Assembly: GCA_016946835.1 (NCBI GenBank)
Contig: JACVTC010000036.1
Location: forward strand, 845,001-890,000
Length of the DNA: 45,000 nt
DNA from: Neocallimastix lanati (nom. inval.)
Taxonomy: Eukaryota; Neocallimastigomycota; Neocallimastigomycetes; Neocallimastigales; Neocallimastigaceae
Direction of reading: 5' to 3'
In this document: piece by piece, positions 1 through 25,100 of the stretch
Position numbering within the stretch: position 1 is the stretch's first letter
Layout of the letters: the number at the start of each line of letters is the position of its first letter
The notes under the pieces: model-generated
What the model was told of the DNA's origin: nothing
What the model saw: the letters and a program-made list of their open reading frames with translations, nothing else
The model's database searches: none
Made by a program: the position numbers and the translations under genes

Positions 1-143
1 TTTTTTTTTTTTTTTAAAAAAAAAAAAAAACTATTATAACATTATATTATACTATATAATATAATCATATATTTATTTTATAATATTTTATTTTATTTTA
101 TTTTAATATTATTTAATTATTAATTTTAATATTTTTTTCATAC

Positions 144-2478
<2,335 letters not shown>

Positions 2479-3377
2479 TTTGGATTATTCCTTTGAAATA
2501 AAAAAAATAATATAAAAATATTTAAAAGGATGGTACTGAAAAACAATGATATGGTTTCTGATAATAATTTTATAGTTATTTGATATTATTTGATATTATT
2601 TAATTATATTTGTTTTTTTATTCATATTATTTTTATTTTTAAGTTTATTTGACAAAATTTTTTTTAATTTATTATATTATTTTCTTTTTATCATTAATAT
2701 TAATTATAAATTATATATCTTATTTATATATATGTATATGTATATACATATTTAAACTTTATTTTTCTTATATTTCAAAATTTGAAAAAAAAATATTGAA
2801 AAAATAATAAAAAAACAAAAAAGTTTGAAAATATAAGAAAAATAAACTATATGAAAATATACTTTAATTAAATTAAAATGATAAATTCAAATTTTAAAAT
2901 TTTGATTTTTATCATAATTTATTTATAATAATAAATAAATATTATAAATATAAATTGAATATAAAGTTTTTAAAATTTTTATATTCAACAATTATCCACA
3001 TAAATATATATATATATTTTTTATTCATATATTTCTCATATTTTTATTACACAAACAAGTAATAATTCAAATACATATTAATTTTGTACTTATAAAGAAT
3101 ATTACACTACATTATTGATTAAATATTATAAATTAAAAAACGATTTATTACTTTCCAATACCCTTAATCATTCTAAATAAATTAACATACTTTTTATAAT
3201 TAAACACTACATATATACACCTTAAATTATAAATTATTTAAACACCAAGAAAAAAATATTTTTAATTATATTTATTTTGTCTATGTTCAGCTTCCAAGAA
3301 TTATTCAATTACAAAAATTGATAACTTTGGTAACGCCTTGAAAATTGTATTGATACAATTTTAAAAAAATAAATAAT
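2479..3377. other. A/T-rich spacer between CFAP53-like gene and RPL10A
   Basis: Upstream region of the CFAP53-like gene and 3' flank of RPL10A. It holds A/T homopolymer tracts and short TA runs only. I see no coding potential, RNA gene or repeat family. RPL10A transcription must end here, but AATAAA-like signals are uninformative at this base composition. Confidence 0.6.
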
Positions 3378-4145
3378 CTAGTAAAGACGGATTGGCTTAC
3401 CCATAGTACTCTTAATGAAAAGAGAACGAACGTTTTGCCAGTTCTTCTTTAAAAGAGAAATTAAGAAGTTAATAGCTAACATAGTGTTGGCAAGAATTTC
3501 ATCTTCAGTCATGTTAACGTGACCAACGGCAACACCAAGACAAAGAACCTTCTTAAGTTGGAACTTAATGGTAGCCTTGATTTCATCACACTTAGTAGCA
3601 AGGTCAACACCGTGAGCAACTGGAGTTGGGAACTTACCAGCTTTGTTAAGACCTGGACCTAATAAACGTGGAATTTGTTTAATAAGAGCTTCAGAAGCAA
3701 TGAAAGCATCGTATCTCTTGGCGAGCTTCTTAACGAGCTTCTTGTTCTTGTTAAGCTTCTTTAAGTCTTCAACAGACATACATGGAAGACCAATAGCCTT
3801 AGCTTGATCAATGTGGTAAGCATCACCAAGAAGACAGATCTTAAGATTTGGTCTTGGGACGTTTGGAAGCTTAATAGTACCAGAGAAACGCTTATCACGT
3901 TGTGGATCGTAGTTCTTAAGACCAATTTGAAGTTCAATAGATTCAGTGAACTTACGTGGCTTTTCTTCCTTAGAGTACTTTAAGATTTCAGCAATAGCTT
4001 CTCTGACGGCAGACACTTGAACTTTCTATTTTGTTAAACATATTAAAATACATCAATTAATCCATCATTTAATTAATATTTTAAATTATTTAAAATAAAT
4101 CTTCCTATAAAATCTATTCTATTCTTTCAAAACACTTACAGACAT
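3378..4145 (-). CDS. RPL10A: 60S ribosomal protein L10a (uL1)
   Basis: Two exons: 4140-4145 (only ATG TCT) and 3378-4025, separated by a 114-bp intron with a consensus donor gtaagt. The product has 217 residues, the usual length for eukaryotic uL1, starting [11 protein letters not shown] and ending GKPIRLY. Signature segments are clear: [13 protein letters not shown] near the N-terminus, a [10 protein letters not shown] stretch, [18 protein letters not shown] in the middle, and KKNWQNV near the end. uL1 forms the mobile L1 stalk of the large subunit and contacts E-site tRNA. An intron directly after the second codon is typical of fungal ribosomal protein genes. Codon use differs sharply from neighbours: Lys is mostly AAG, Leu mostly CTT, Arg CGT, and Asn/Tyr/Phe often end in C. 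This is as expected for a highly expressed gene. Confidence 0.98.
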
Positions 4146-4696
4146 TTTGATATAGTTTAAGCAAGAAGGATTTAATATATCCACATAAAAATGATTTTAT
4201 TATGTAAAAATTTTTAATGAATAAATTAATATGATTGGTTTATATTTTTTTTGATTGGCTAAAATAATAATATTAATTGTTTAATAGGAAAATTATTTCA
4301 AATAATTAATTTGAATTAAATATTATAGATTATTGTTTTTATTAAATGATATTAAATTTTCCTAAACATTATTAATGTCTACTATTAATGAAAATTTATT
4401 ATATTAAATAATAAAGTTTATATATAATTTAAAATTAGTAATTCTTAATAGAAACTAAAAATTCCAAAATACTCTAATTTATTAATTTATATATATATAT
4501 TTTATACTTTTTTTTTTCTTCTTTAAAAAATACATTATTTAATTATTAATTAAAAAAAAAGAAATTTATAATATATTTATAATATAGAATACCTTATTAC
4601 GGAATATTTTGATAATTTTTTGGAAATACTTTTCAATTTAAATTATTGATTTTTAAATAAATTACTTCATTATAAAATTTATAGAGCATAACTAAG
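4146..4696. other. Divergent intergenic region, RPL10A / EF-hand gene
   Basis: 551 bp shared by two divergently transcribed genes, so both 5' regions lie here. It is very A/T-rich with poly-A and poly-T tracts (for example near 4507-4560). No recognisable conserved promoter element can be named with confidence at this base composition. Confidence 0.5.
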
Positions 4697-5744
4697 ATGT
4701 CAGATATACCCAAGACAAAGGAGAGTCAATCAAAATTAGATATAACTGAATCACAAGAAGAAGATGATTCAAAAAGCGATTCAGAACTAACAAGTGATGA
4801 AACAGTAAAAGATGAAACAAAATCAAATAAAAATTTGCAGAATGCAGAAGAAGATAATATATCTAAAACAGAAGAAAAAAAATCATATAATAATGAAGAA
4901 AATACTGAAACTGAAAAGCGACAAGATGTTAATTTTGATCTTAAAGAAGAAATAAAGGGTAGAGAATTAAATAGTGAAAAAGGATCCACAAAAAATACGA
5001 ATACACCATCGACACCACATAAAAGATTATCCATAAGTAGAGCAAAGAAATATAAAAAAGAAAAAGAAATATTTATACAAAAAGGAAAAAATAAATTACA
5101 AGAAAGGCCCGATAGAAATAAGGTCAAATATTTATCAGAAGAAGAAATAAATTTAGCATTTCAATGGTTTACAAAAGGAAATTCAGTTATAACACCTAGA
5201 AATATTAAAGATTGTTTTGATACCTTTTTTACTGATATTCCAAAAAATGATAAAAAATATTATATTGAAGGTGGTATAAAAAATGATACAAGACATCTTA
5301 TTAATACGAGGGAAGAAAAACTTCAATCAGAAATGTTTAATTCTACTCAATCTATAGCGAGTTTAAAAAAAATGCTTATTAAATATCCATTTAAAATGAA
5401 AGATTATGAAAATGCTTTTTCGGTATATATTATAAATATATGAATAATTAAATTGTATGTAGTTATAATAAACTTATTCTAATATAATCATATTAATTTA
5501 ATATAAACTGTAAAAAAATTAGATTTTATGTGGAGGAGATTTAGAAGAAGAAATTTCAAATAAAACAATTAATAAATATATTGAAATACTTAAAGAAAAT
5601 AATGTACCGATTAAAAACGGTATAGATAAAATTTTAAGATGTTTTGATAAGGATAAAGACGGTGTGCTAGGAATTTCTGATTTATATAAAATGAAACTAT
5701 CCGATTTAAATAAAATTACAGATGATTTTTCTCATAATAAATAA
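4697..5744 (+). CDS. EF-hand protein with long acidic N-terminus
   Basis: Two exons, 4697-5422 and 5523-5744, joined in phase 0 across a 100-bp GT-AG intron, give 315 residues. An in-frame TAG just upstream supports the ATG at 4697. Residues 1-110 are a Ser/Glu/Lys/Asp-rich, probably disordered segment. Residues ~111-140 are basic. Residues ~148-170 (YLSEEEINLAFQWF onwards) look like a degenerate EF-hand pair half. The second exon carries one canonical calcium loop, DKDKDGVLGISD, flanked by helices (ILRCF before, LYKMKL after). Loop positions 1, 3, 5 and Gly6 fit. Position 12 is Asp rather than the usual Glu, which generally lowers calcium affinity. I do not recognise the family beyond a calmodulin-like fold. 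A flagellar or calcium-sensor role is possible but unproven. Confidence 0.8.
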
Positions 5745-15901
<10,157 letters not shown>

Positions 15902-16729
15902 GACTAATAATTAAAGAATATTTTTTTATTATTCAAAATTACATAATTATATATATATATATATTTTATTCAATTGTTAATTCTAATATTCTATTATATA
16001 AAATATAAATATTCATATAAAAATAATAGATTTTTAATTAATGTATAACATATACTTAAATACAAATTAACATAAAAAAAAATCACAATAACAAATAAAT
16101 TTACTAAATTTTAAGTTTTGGGTGTATAATTTTAAAAAAAAAAGTTTATATGTATAAATAAGTAATTTAATTATTTATAGTATTCTAAAAAATAAAAAAA
16201 TGGATATAATATAACACAATTTTTATTACTTGTAAATAATTAAAGATTAGTTTGAATTATAGATTAATTAATAATACAATGATTATTTTTTTAATTACGA
16301 TATAATTTTGTTCATATAATTTGTTTTTTTTTACTAATTTTTATAATTTTTATTTGAATAATACCTATATGTGGAATAAATGAAAGAGTGTATTATTTTT
16401 ACTCTAGTGTTCCATTTGATTGATCCATGATTATGAGTAATATTAAATAATGTTATAAATTTTTCTTAGTTCTGTTGTAAAAGCAAATAATTTATACAAA
16501 TTAAAATTAAATTTTAATATATTATGTGGTAACATATAATTTAAAACTAGTAATAGTTTAAACAAAAAGTACATATAATTAATATAATAATTTTATAAGA
16601 TAATTTGGGTTTTTTAATAAATTTGATTTTTTTCTTAAAAAGATTAGGAACCAATTTTATTTAATAGTAATTATAAAAAAAAGTACATATAAAATTTCAT
16701 TATAATATAATCTGCCTTTTCTCTCTGTC
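15902..16729. other. A/T-rich spacer 3' of IFT172
   Basis: 3' flank of IFT172 with poly-A and poly-T tracts only. No coding signal, RNA gene or repeat family is visible before the decayed coding-like region that begins near 16730. Confidence 0.55.
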
Positions 16730-17280
16730 AATGTAAATCTTTAGATTTTATTGACGATATTTTCATTTTATTTGCTAATAAAGTATGGAATCTTTCCTTA
16801 CTACCTTCTTATTCTAATATTTTAGAATATGAAGATTTCATAAACAGGTATATTTATATATTCCTTTTTGGTGGAATTTCAGCTTTAGAGGAGCTACAAT
16901 TCCATACTAGGAGACGGGGACATTTAAGTGAATAACTCTTAAAAAGTTAACAGGGATCTACTATTCCATATATTGTGGGGCTTGAGGAATATCTAATACA
17001 ATATCAATCATCAGTTGCTCTTTTGAGTTACTTTTTGAGAGGTTTAACAAAAACACTTTCATTACCAAGAGTGTCAACATCGTACCGATATGGCAAGGGA
17101 ATAGTGCAATTAGTAGTCATGTTAATTCTCATCAATACACATTTACAAACAGTAAGATTCAGAACACAGAACCTATAGTAAGTAATTCAACTTTTGATGA
17201 TCTTTCTTGTAGTTCAGGGGAGAGTTTAATGGATACCACACTATCTATTATAAAAATGTTACTTCTTTGTATTATTATTT
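16730..17280 (+). pseudogene. Decayed coding-like segment, unknown family
   Basis: This segment is clearly richer in G+C than its surroundings and has protein-like stretches broken by stops and frame changes. One frame near 16738-16848 reads SLDFIDDIFILFANKVWN and continues to EYEDFINR. Another near 16865-16935 reads FLFGGISALEELQFHTRRR. A third from about 16953 reads GSTIPYIVGLEEYLIQYQSS and stays open to 17178. Splice-like sites exist, but I could not build an intact gene. It may be the upstream part of the same element as the repeat copy at 17930-18482. Family not recognised. Confidence 0.45.
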
Positions 17281-17929
17281 TATATTTAACTGATGATCAG
17301 GTTACTATATATAGTATACATCACAACTTGTTATTATTCTTTATTTTATTAAATTTTATACAATCAATTAAAAAAAATTTTTTTTCTATTTTTATTATTT
17401 TTTATTTTACTTAATCTTTTACATATACATTTTATTTTTATCTTTATATTATATAATGTATTTTTTTTAAAAAAATGTAATACATAAAAATTATTTTAAT
17501 CTATTTAATAAAGTACTGGAAGTGTATTCTCTTTCTAGTCTAAAAAAAAAATAAAAAAAAAAAATCTAAAATAATTTAACTAGTTTAAATAACACAAATG
17601 TTTTAAAACAGTGAGATTCATAATTAAGAACAAATTATTTCTTAATTTTACCCATTGGAACATTGGTTTTCTAATTGTTATCTTTTCCGTGTATTTCGTA
17701 TGAACTATTTTATGGATATTGAAATTTTTTATGAAAAAATTTTTGTAATTTTCAAATATTGTTCAATATCGAGTAGTAATATAAACACTGTTGTCACAGA
17801 TATGAATAATTTAGAATCAAGTACTGATTTTGATAGTAGTAACTAAGAGTATAATATTAATAATAATAATAACAATAGGAATAGTGTTGTTAATAATAGT
17901 AATAATACTGATAATGAAAATATTAATAT
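17281..17929. other. Spacer with Asn/Ser-rich coding-like remnant
   Basis: Mostly A/T-rich. From about 17800 one frame reads MNNLESSTDFDSSN, then a stop, then an Asn-rich stretch that runs into the repeat copy at 17930. A similar Asn-rich lead-in precedes the second repeat copy near 26565, so this is probably the degraded upstream part of the same element. Confidence 0.4.
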
Positions 17930-18482
17930 TAATATTGAAGATAATAGTGTCGTTTCTAATAATGTAATGAATAGATCAATTAATGATAATTTTGTTAATA
18001 TTACTAGTTTTCTGAATAGTAGATGTATAAATATATACATGACTTTGTACTGATTATATAATTTCCTTCTTGGTGGAAGAGATTCAGGCATCATTGATTT
18101 ATATTATAAAAATGAATGTGATGTTTTGTTTAATAACCAATTCATTTCTGGCGGTTATTTTAAAACGCCATTCTTGGTGTGAGCTGTGGTTCTCTTTACA
18201 GAAATTATGCTTAGGTCTAGTATTCAACGAAGATCTCTACTCCTGACGGTATAAACGCAAACTAACCAGGAGCGTCAACGCTTAAAATGTAGTAAGACAG
18301 GCCCAACAGGGCCAATGCCTCTGGAAGAGAAGACCATAATTGTCAATTCAAACCTTAATCCAGAATATGAATTTCATTTAAACAGAAATCATATAATCTT
18401 GGAGGTGAGGTTTGTTGCATTTGAACTTTTTTCTGAATTTATTTATATACTTTATTTTGAATATTTCTTTTTATTTCAAAGA
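17930..18482 (+). repeat. Interspersed decayed coding repeat, copy A
   Basis: About 550 bp, similar in the same order and orientation to 26565-27134. Shared landmarks include ttccttcttggtgga, a stretch encoding ISGxYFKTP, ggctctctttacagaaattatgc (in A, tggttctctttacag), gtagtaagacaggcc-aacagggcc, and tattttgaatatttctttt at the end. A readable end segment near 18280-18410 encodes QTNQERQRLKCSKTGPTGPM followed by a hydrophilic run to HIILEV. Stops and shifts break every long frame in both copies. It looks like a decayed member of a dispersed gene family or transposon. Ends are defined only by the similarity between the two copies. Confidence 0.7.
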
Positions 18483-18537
18483 GTATTTATTAATTAAATA
18501 ACTGAATAATTACATTATAATAAAGAGTATTTATTAA

Positions 18538-18886
18538 TAAATAATAATAAATAATAAATAATAAATAATAATAATAATAATAATAATAAATAATAAATAA
18601 TAAATAATAAATAATAAATAATAAATAATAAATAATAAATAATAAATAATAAATAATAAATAATAAATAATAAATAATAAATAATAAATAATAAATAATA
18701 AATAATAAATAATAAATAATAAATAATAAATAATAAATAATAAATAATAAATAATAAATAATAAATAATAAATAATAAATAATAAATAATAAATAATAAA
18801 TAATAAATAATAAATAATAAATAATAAATAATAAATAATAAATAATAAATAATAAATAATAAATAATAAATAATAAATAATAAATT
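18538..18886. repeat. (AAATAAT)n heptanucleotide minisatellite
   Basis: After a short (AAT)n lead-in, a 7-bp unit AAATAAT repeats more than 40 times with very few errors up to about 18886. Because 7 is not divisible by 3, all frames carry a 7-residue repeat, which produces a spurious antisense frame. Weaker fragments of the same motif occur at about 19395-19440 and 19480-19500. Confidence 0.95.
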
Positions 18887-20089
18887 ATAAATAATTGAAA
18901 TTTAAAATGAAACAAAATAAAAAATAAAAAAGAAAAATAGAAACAAAATAAATTAAAAAAAAATCATAGCAATAAATTATATAAAAAAAGGAAAAGTTAA
19001 AATTTTAATTAAATATATTTCCATATATATTAGAATATAAATAAATATTAGTATGTTTATAACATGAGTCATTCTTGATCCAGATTAATATTTATTGTTG
19101 ATATTTTAATTAGTGCATATTAGTTGTAGTTTAAGAACTTTAATTAATATAATTTTTTAGGTGAACAACTGGACCAAATTATATTATATAAAAAAAGGTT
19201 TAATATATATACAATTAAATTAAGAATCGTATAATAAAATTAATTACTGTCAAAAATATGACTTTTAAAAATTAAAATTAAATTTTTATAATAAACATAA
19301 TAATCAAATAATAAAATCAAAAAATAATATGATAAATAAAAAATATAATTAATATTTATTAATAAATAAGTAATAAATTAAATAATAATAAATAATTAAT
19401 AATAAATAATAAATAATAAATAATAAATAATAAATAACTGAATAATTAAATAATAGTAAAAAAAGAAAAAAGTAATTATCAATAAATAATAAATAATAAA
19501 TAAATAAATAAATAAATATTTGTAATAATTATAGTAATTATGAAAAGAGTAATAATTAATAAATAAATTACATAAATAGTTAATAATTAAAATTAACATA
19601 AAATAATAATATTTTAGCATGGAAAAAAAATGCATATATAATTAAAATTATAAAATTTTATAATATATATACTTTAAAATAATATAGAAATAATTTGTAT
19701 TTATTATCAAAAAGTATAGAAAGGCAATTAATATAACATATATATTTGTATATATATTTTCTTTTTTTCTAAAATATCCTATTCATCAATTTCAACAATA
19801 AAGCAATTAAAATTGTATATAATAAATTTAATATACATATTATCTCATATAATTAATAAAATACTAATATAATTTATACTATTTGATGGTGATAATGAAT
19901 AATATTTTAATAATATAAAATAATTATAATAAGAATATTTTTGAATGAATAATGAATGTCAAATTCTAGGTTTTAATTTTCATATTTCTATTTAAATATT
20001 TCTAGTAGATTTTTTTTTTCACTTTTTAAAGGAAATTTTTATTTTATTTTTAGACTTTCATAATATTTTTTGTTAATAATATAGCATGA

Positions 20090-20138
<49 letters not shown>

Positions 20139-22150
20139 TTGTGGTAAATTTCGTTATTACAAGCTTAAAATTTGAAACTTTTTAGAAGCAAAACAAACCA
20201 AAACTGAAGATACCAAAAAAAAAAAAAAAGTTAAAAATTAAAAAATAATAAAATTTAAAATTTTTATTTTAAAATTAAATACATTAAATTTAATAAAAAC
20301 TACTATTTAATATATTGCATTTATATTACTGTCATATAATTTAATATATATAATTTCTACATAATATATCTACAAAATATATAAAATTAAATTAAAAAGT
20401 AATTAAAAAGTAATGGTTTCAAATAGTAATCAAAATATAATAATCATTTATATATTATTTTAATAAATTTTTAAAATAAAAAATTTATAGTTTTAGTTAA
20501 TTATATTATTATTATATTACATTATATATATATTAATATAACTGAAAATTCCATTTTTATAGTTAATTTAATATATATATATAACAATTATTAAACTTCA
20601 TATGATATAAAGTTACTTTATTATTAATAATAAAGTAATTAATATATATTAACAATATATGATGGAAAGATGGTTCTAACTAGTTAGTAGTAAATAAAAT
20701 TAAAAGTAATATAATATATATTTGTAATATATAATATATATTTATCCTTTTAAATCATATATTATATATTATATTATATAAAATATAATATTATAATTTA
20801 TAATTAGTAATAAATAATCTATTTTTTTAAAATTCTTTAATAAATTATTTTATTATATATTTATTTATTTATTTATTATTAATAGTAATTAATGATTATT
20901 AAATACATTTATTTGGTATTTATTTAAATAATAAAAATAAACAAATTAGTTGAATTTTTATAATTATTATGATTTTCAATAAGATATAACAAAAAATATA
21001 TATATGGATTTAATTTTTTTTTTTTTTCTTCAAAACTCTACGATATAAAATTCTTTAATATTAAGTTATATTTATTAATATTAATAATAAATATAATATT
21101 TTCAACATTAAAGAGATAAAGAAAAATTACAACAACTATAATATAAAACAAATATATAATAATATATTATTTTATATAAAACAACAAACTAAATGCTATT
21201 ATTTTGTTTATTATTTTGTTAATTATAAATTAATAAATAATAATAGCAACAAAAATACTATTTTATAATACATTAAGAAATGTTGAATTAAATTTTTCAG
21301 ACATATTATAAAATAGAAAAATTAAACAAAATCTTCATTAAAATTATTTTTTAAATTTTACCTTTAAACATTAAAATAATCTTTTTTTTTTATTTTAATT
21401 AAAAATATAATATTAATTATAAAATAAAAATATTAAAAACTTTTACTAAATATATATAAATAAATTATACTACTTAATAACAATAAATATATATATAATT
21501 ATTATCTTAAACTTGAATTTATATAAAATTATTAGAAAAAAAAAATAAAATAAAATAATTTCTTTATAATATTTAAAGGAAATATTTTTTTTTTTAATTA
21601 ATATTGATTAAAATATAATATTATATAATTAAAGTTATTTGATAATAAATTTATAATTTTATTTTAATTATTATTTCTCAAAATTGTGCTTGAAATTTTT
21701 TTTATCAAGAATAAAAAAGATTTATAAAATTTTTTAGAAATTTATAAATTTTATTTAGGAATAAAATTTCATAAATTGATATAAAATTAAATTAGAACGT
21801 CGTCATTGCCAACTATAAGTAATATGAAGATTATTTATATAACTAATATTCTTTTTAATTAGAGCGAACAAGATCAGCATATATTAATCAAAATCAAAAA
21901 CACATAATCATAAATTAAATATATATATAAACATCAACATATATTCTTTTTAATTTTTTTAAATAAAATTGTAAATATAATATAATATTCATAACAATTA
22001 TTTCACAATTAATACAAATTGTAAGTAAAGGAATAAAAGGAATTTAATTTATATATATAAAGTTATGTAATATATTTTAAATATTAAATAATGTATTAAA
22101 TTTATTTATTTTCTTTATTTTGATTTGGAAATTTTTATATAAAGAACTTA
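18887..22150. other. 3.2-kb A/T-rich gene-poor spacer
   Basis: Very A/T-rich with poly-A/T tracts, TA runs, a (TTA)n array at 20090-20138 and remnants of the heptanucleotide repeat near 19395-19500. Apparent frames translate to Ile/Tyr/Phe/Leu low complexity. It includes the 5' flank of the PAS-kinase gene. No gene, RNA or transposon is recognised. Confidence 0.6.
20090..20138. repeat. (TTA)n microsatellite
   Basis: About 16 perfect TTA units in the spacer upstream of the PAS-kinase gene. Confidence 0.9.
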
Positions 22151-22192
22151 ATGAATAATAATGTATACAATATGCAAAGATTCATTTGTTGA
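22151..22192 (+). promoter_or_regulatory. Possible overlapping upstream ORF of the PAS-kinase gene
   Basis: An ATG at 22151 opens a 13-codon frame ending TGA at 22190-22192. It overlaps the kinase start (22161) in a different frame. The upstream ATG has T at -3, the kinase ATG has A at -3, so leaky scanning would favour the main start. Whether the mRNA includes 22151 is unknown. Confidence 0.3.
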
Positions 22193-25100
22193 TTCTGTTA
22201 AAGCATCTCAAAATTCTTTAACTTTTTCAAATATATCTTTTTTATTAAATTCAATACCTGAATCTATAGTAATAATATCGGAAAATGGAATAATCCTTGA
22301 AATCAACACTGCTACTTCCAGATTATTTGGCTGGAATAAAGATGAAATTGTAAAATAAATAAAATTTTATTATATATATATTTTATAATATTTTAAGTAA
22401 TTTATTATTATTATCATTATTATATTTTCTAATAAATTATAAATTTTTTATATGATGAAAAAATAAATAATATATATATATTTGATATAATATTTTATTT
22501 TATGAATAAAAAATATAGAATAGGTTATTCACTTAGTTATATATAAAGTGTATTAAATCTATTCACACTAAATATATATTAAATACATATATTTAATATA
22601 AAATAGAATATGTATATTATATTAAATATATTATATATATTCTATTTTATATTAATTTTTAATAATATATATTATTTTATAAAATGAAAAATAAGAAATA
22701 GTATTAATAAATTAATACATTTATTAATAATAATATTTTTTTTTTAAATATATATTAAAAATAATTTATAGATAAATAAGAAAAATATCAGTTTTTTATT
22801 AACAAATAGAGATGGTGAAAAGTTAATGAAAACAATTAATAATGAAGAATTATCTTCGTTTAATGAAAATACATATCATTATCATGGTTTGAATAAGAAT
22901 GGATTAACATTCCCATGTGATATAAGCCTTGGGATGTTTCCAAAATCATTATTAGATAATTCTACATCATCGTCATCATCAGATGATTTATCAAATCCAG
23001 CCATAATTGCGGTAATTAGTGTGATTAAAAAAGGCTATCGTACAAGTGATTCGGTTTTATTTGATTTAAAATCAAGATACCAAAATGAATATGATGAAAT
23101 TGAAGCTCTTGGAAAAGGTGGATTTGGTCAAGTTTATAAAGCAAGAAATCGTCTTGATGGTCAGTTATATGCTATTAAAAAAATAAAATTACAAAGTAAA
23201 CCAAAAGAGTTTAGTAGTTCATTTGATTTGCAAGCATTTGAAAATTTAAAATCATTTAATTCCAATAATACTACATCAACAACTACATCTAATCTTTCAT
23301 TTCTTTCAGCTGAGGATTTAAGAATTGTTAGAGAGGTTAAAACATTTGCACGTATATCAAATCATCCTAATATTGTTAGATATCATGCATCATGGATAGA
23401 AGTTGAAGAAAAAATTAAAAAAAGTAAGAGAAAAGATTCATTTGATAGTGATACCATAAGTGATACCAGTAGTGAAGATGAATATGATGAAACAAATGAA
23501 ACAGATAATGAAGAAAGTAATGTTAGTGATGATGGAAATGAAAATAGTGATAAAATTTTTAATAGTTCATCTGAAGAACTACAACAATTGAATTCAAATT
23601 TGGATGATGATGGTAGTTATTCCTATTCAAATAATATTAATGTAAGTCATGATGTTAATTTTCATAGTCATGGTGATAGTATTAATGAAGAAATAGATCC
23701 AAATAATCAAGAATCAAATAATGATTTCATTATATCGTTTACTGATACTAGAAATTCAGAAAGTCGTAATAATTCAAATGATTATTTAATTAATATGGAA
23801 AATTTAGTTAGCGTTCATAGTAATGAAAGTAATAATAGTAAAAATGATGATGATACAACTAATATTAATAGTTCTGAGGATTCATCATATAATCCATTTT
23901 CATTTAGAATTGATGATGAATCTCTTTCTCATAATAAAATATCAATACGTAAGTGTACCAATAACAGTAGTGAAATTTTATTTTCTAAAAATGAAAAGTG
24001 CAAAAAAGATTTGGAACCCATAAATACATCTATAATAAAGCCATCAGAAAAGAAAAATAAATTGATGCTTTATTTAATCATTCAAATGGAACTTTGCTCA
24101 GGTCAAACTTTAGAATCCTGGATTCATGAACGTAATGAATTAACTGAAAAAAAGGAAATTTATGTAGATAGAAGAGTTATATTTAAAATTTTCAAGCAAA
24201 TTGTTCAAGCTATTGCTCATGTTCATTGGAATGGTTGTATTCATAGAGATGTCAAGCCAGCCAATGTATTTTTACAAGATGATTATCATATTTTATTAGG
24301 TGATTTCGGTCTTGCTAAAGATGTTAATTTTTCTGTTTCTCCATCGAAAACTGAAACTGTTCCATGTTCTACAACTCTTGTTGATAATGAAGATGAAATG
24401 GAAGAAACCGAAGTATCTTTTGAATTTAAAGAAATAAAGGATAGTGAAACTAAAATTTCTTCAGATAATATATCTAAATTACATAAATTTACTTCTGGGG
24501 TTGGTACTTATATATATGCTTCACCTGAACAATTAGCTTCATCTCAAGGCTATGATAATAAAACTGATATTTATTCATTAGGTATTTTGTTGTTTGAATT
24601 ATTATGGCCATTTAAAACAGGAATGGAACGTATTAAAACTTTAACAAATATAAGAAATGGTAAGTTCCCTGAAAACTTTGTTGAAAAATGGCCATTGGAA
24701 TTACCATTTTTACGTAGTTTATTAAATCCTGATCCAACTTTAAGACCTACTGCTCAAGAAATTTTAGATTCAGAAGTTTTGAATATTAATTATATTACAC
24801 CATTATACAATAATCCAACCAATTTATTAAATGCACTTGATTTACGAGTTACTCGTGTCTCATTGGAACCCACTGAAAATGTAACGTTTGATAGAACATC
24901 TTCTAAAGAAAGAAAAAAGGGTCATAATAAAACAATGTCTAATGCAACAAAAATGATTAAAAATTATGGTGATTGTGGTGCTTGTAAACAAAAAGATATG
25001 GCAATTTCATCATTTAGGAGTCAGTATATTAAAACAAAAGAACAAATGGCATATCTAGAAGGTAAATTAAAAAAAAAAAAAAATTATATATTTATTTATT

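Noticed and set aside
3378-4016. Start of RPL10A at a GTG codon (4014-4016)
   Set aside because: A spliced two-codon first exon at 4140-4145 gives a normal ATG start and the conserved [12 protein letters not shown]-terminus.
4726-5127. 133-residue antisense open frame opposite the EF-hand gene
   Set aside because: Shadow of the acidic, Ser-rich coding exon. Its Phe/Ser/Leu composition is simply the complement, and it has no recognisable domain.
16930-18420. Bacterial collagen-like or exosporium-type gene acquired by transfer (GSTIPY, GPTGP)
   Set aside because: The motifs are very short, in different broken frames, and show no Gly-X-Y run. The resemblance is too weak to claim.
18538-18886. 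CRISPR-like or centromere-like array
   Set aside because: The repeats are contiguous 7-mers without spacers, and the host is eukaryotic. There is no evidence of centromere function.
18490-18915. 141-residue antisense frame with a regular repeat
   Set aside because: Caused by the heptanucleotide minisatellite, which gives a 7-residue periodic translation in every frame.
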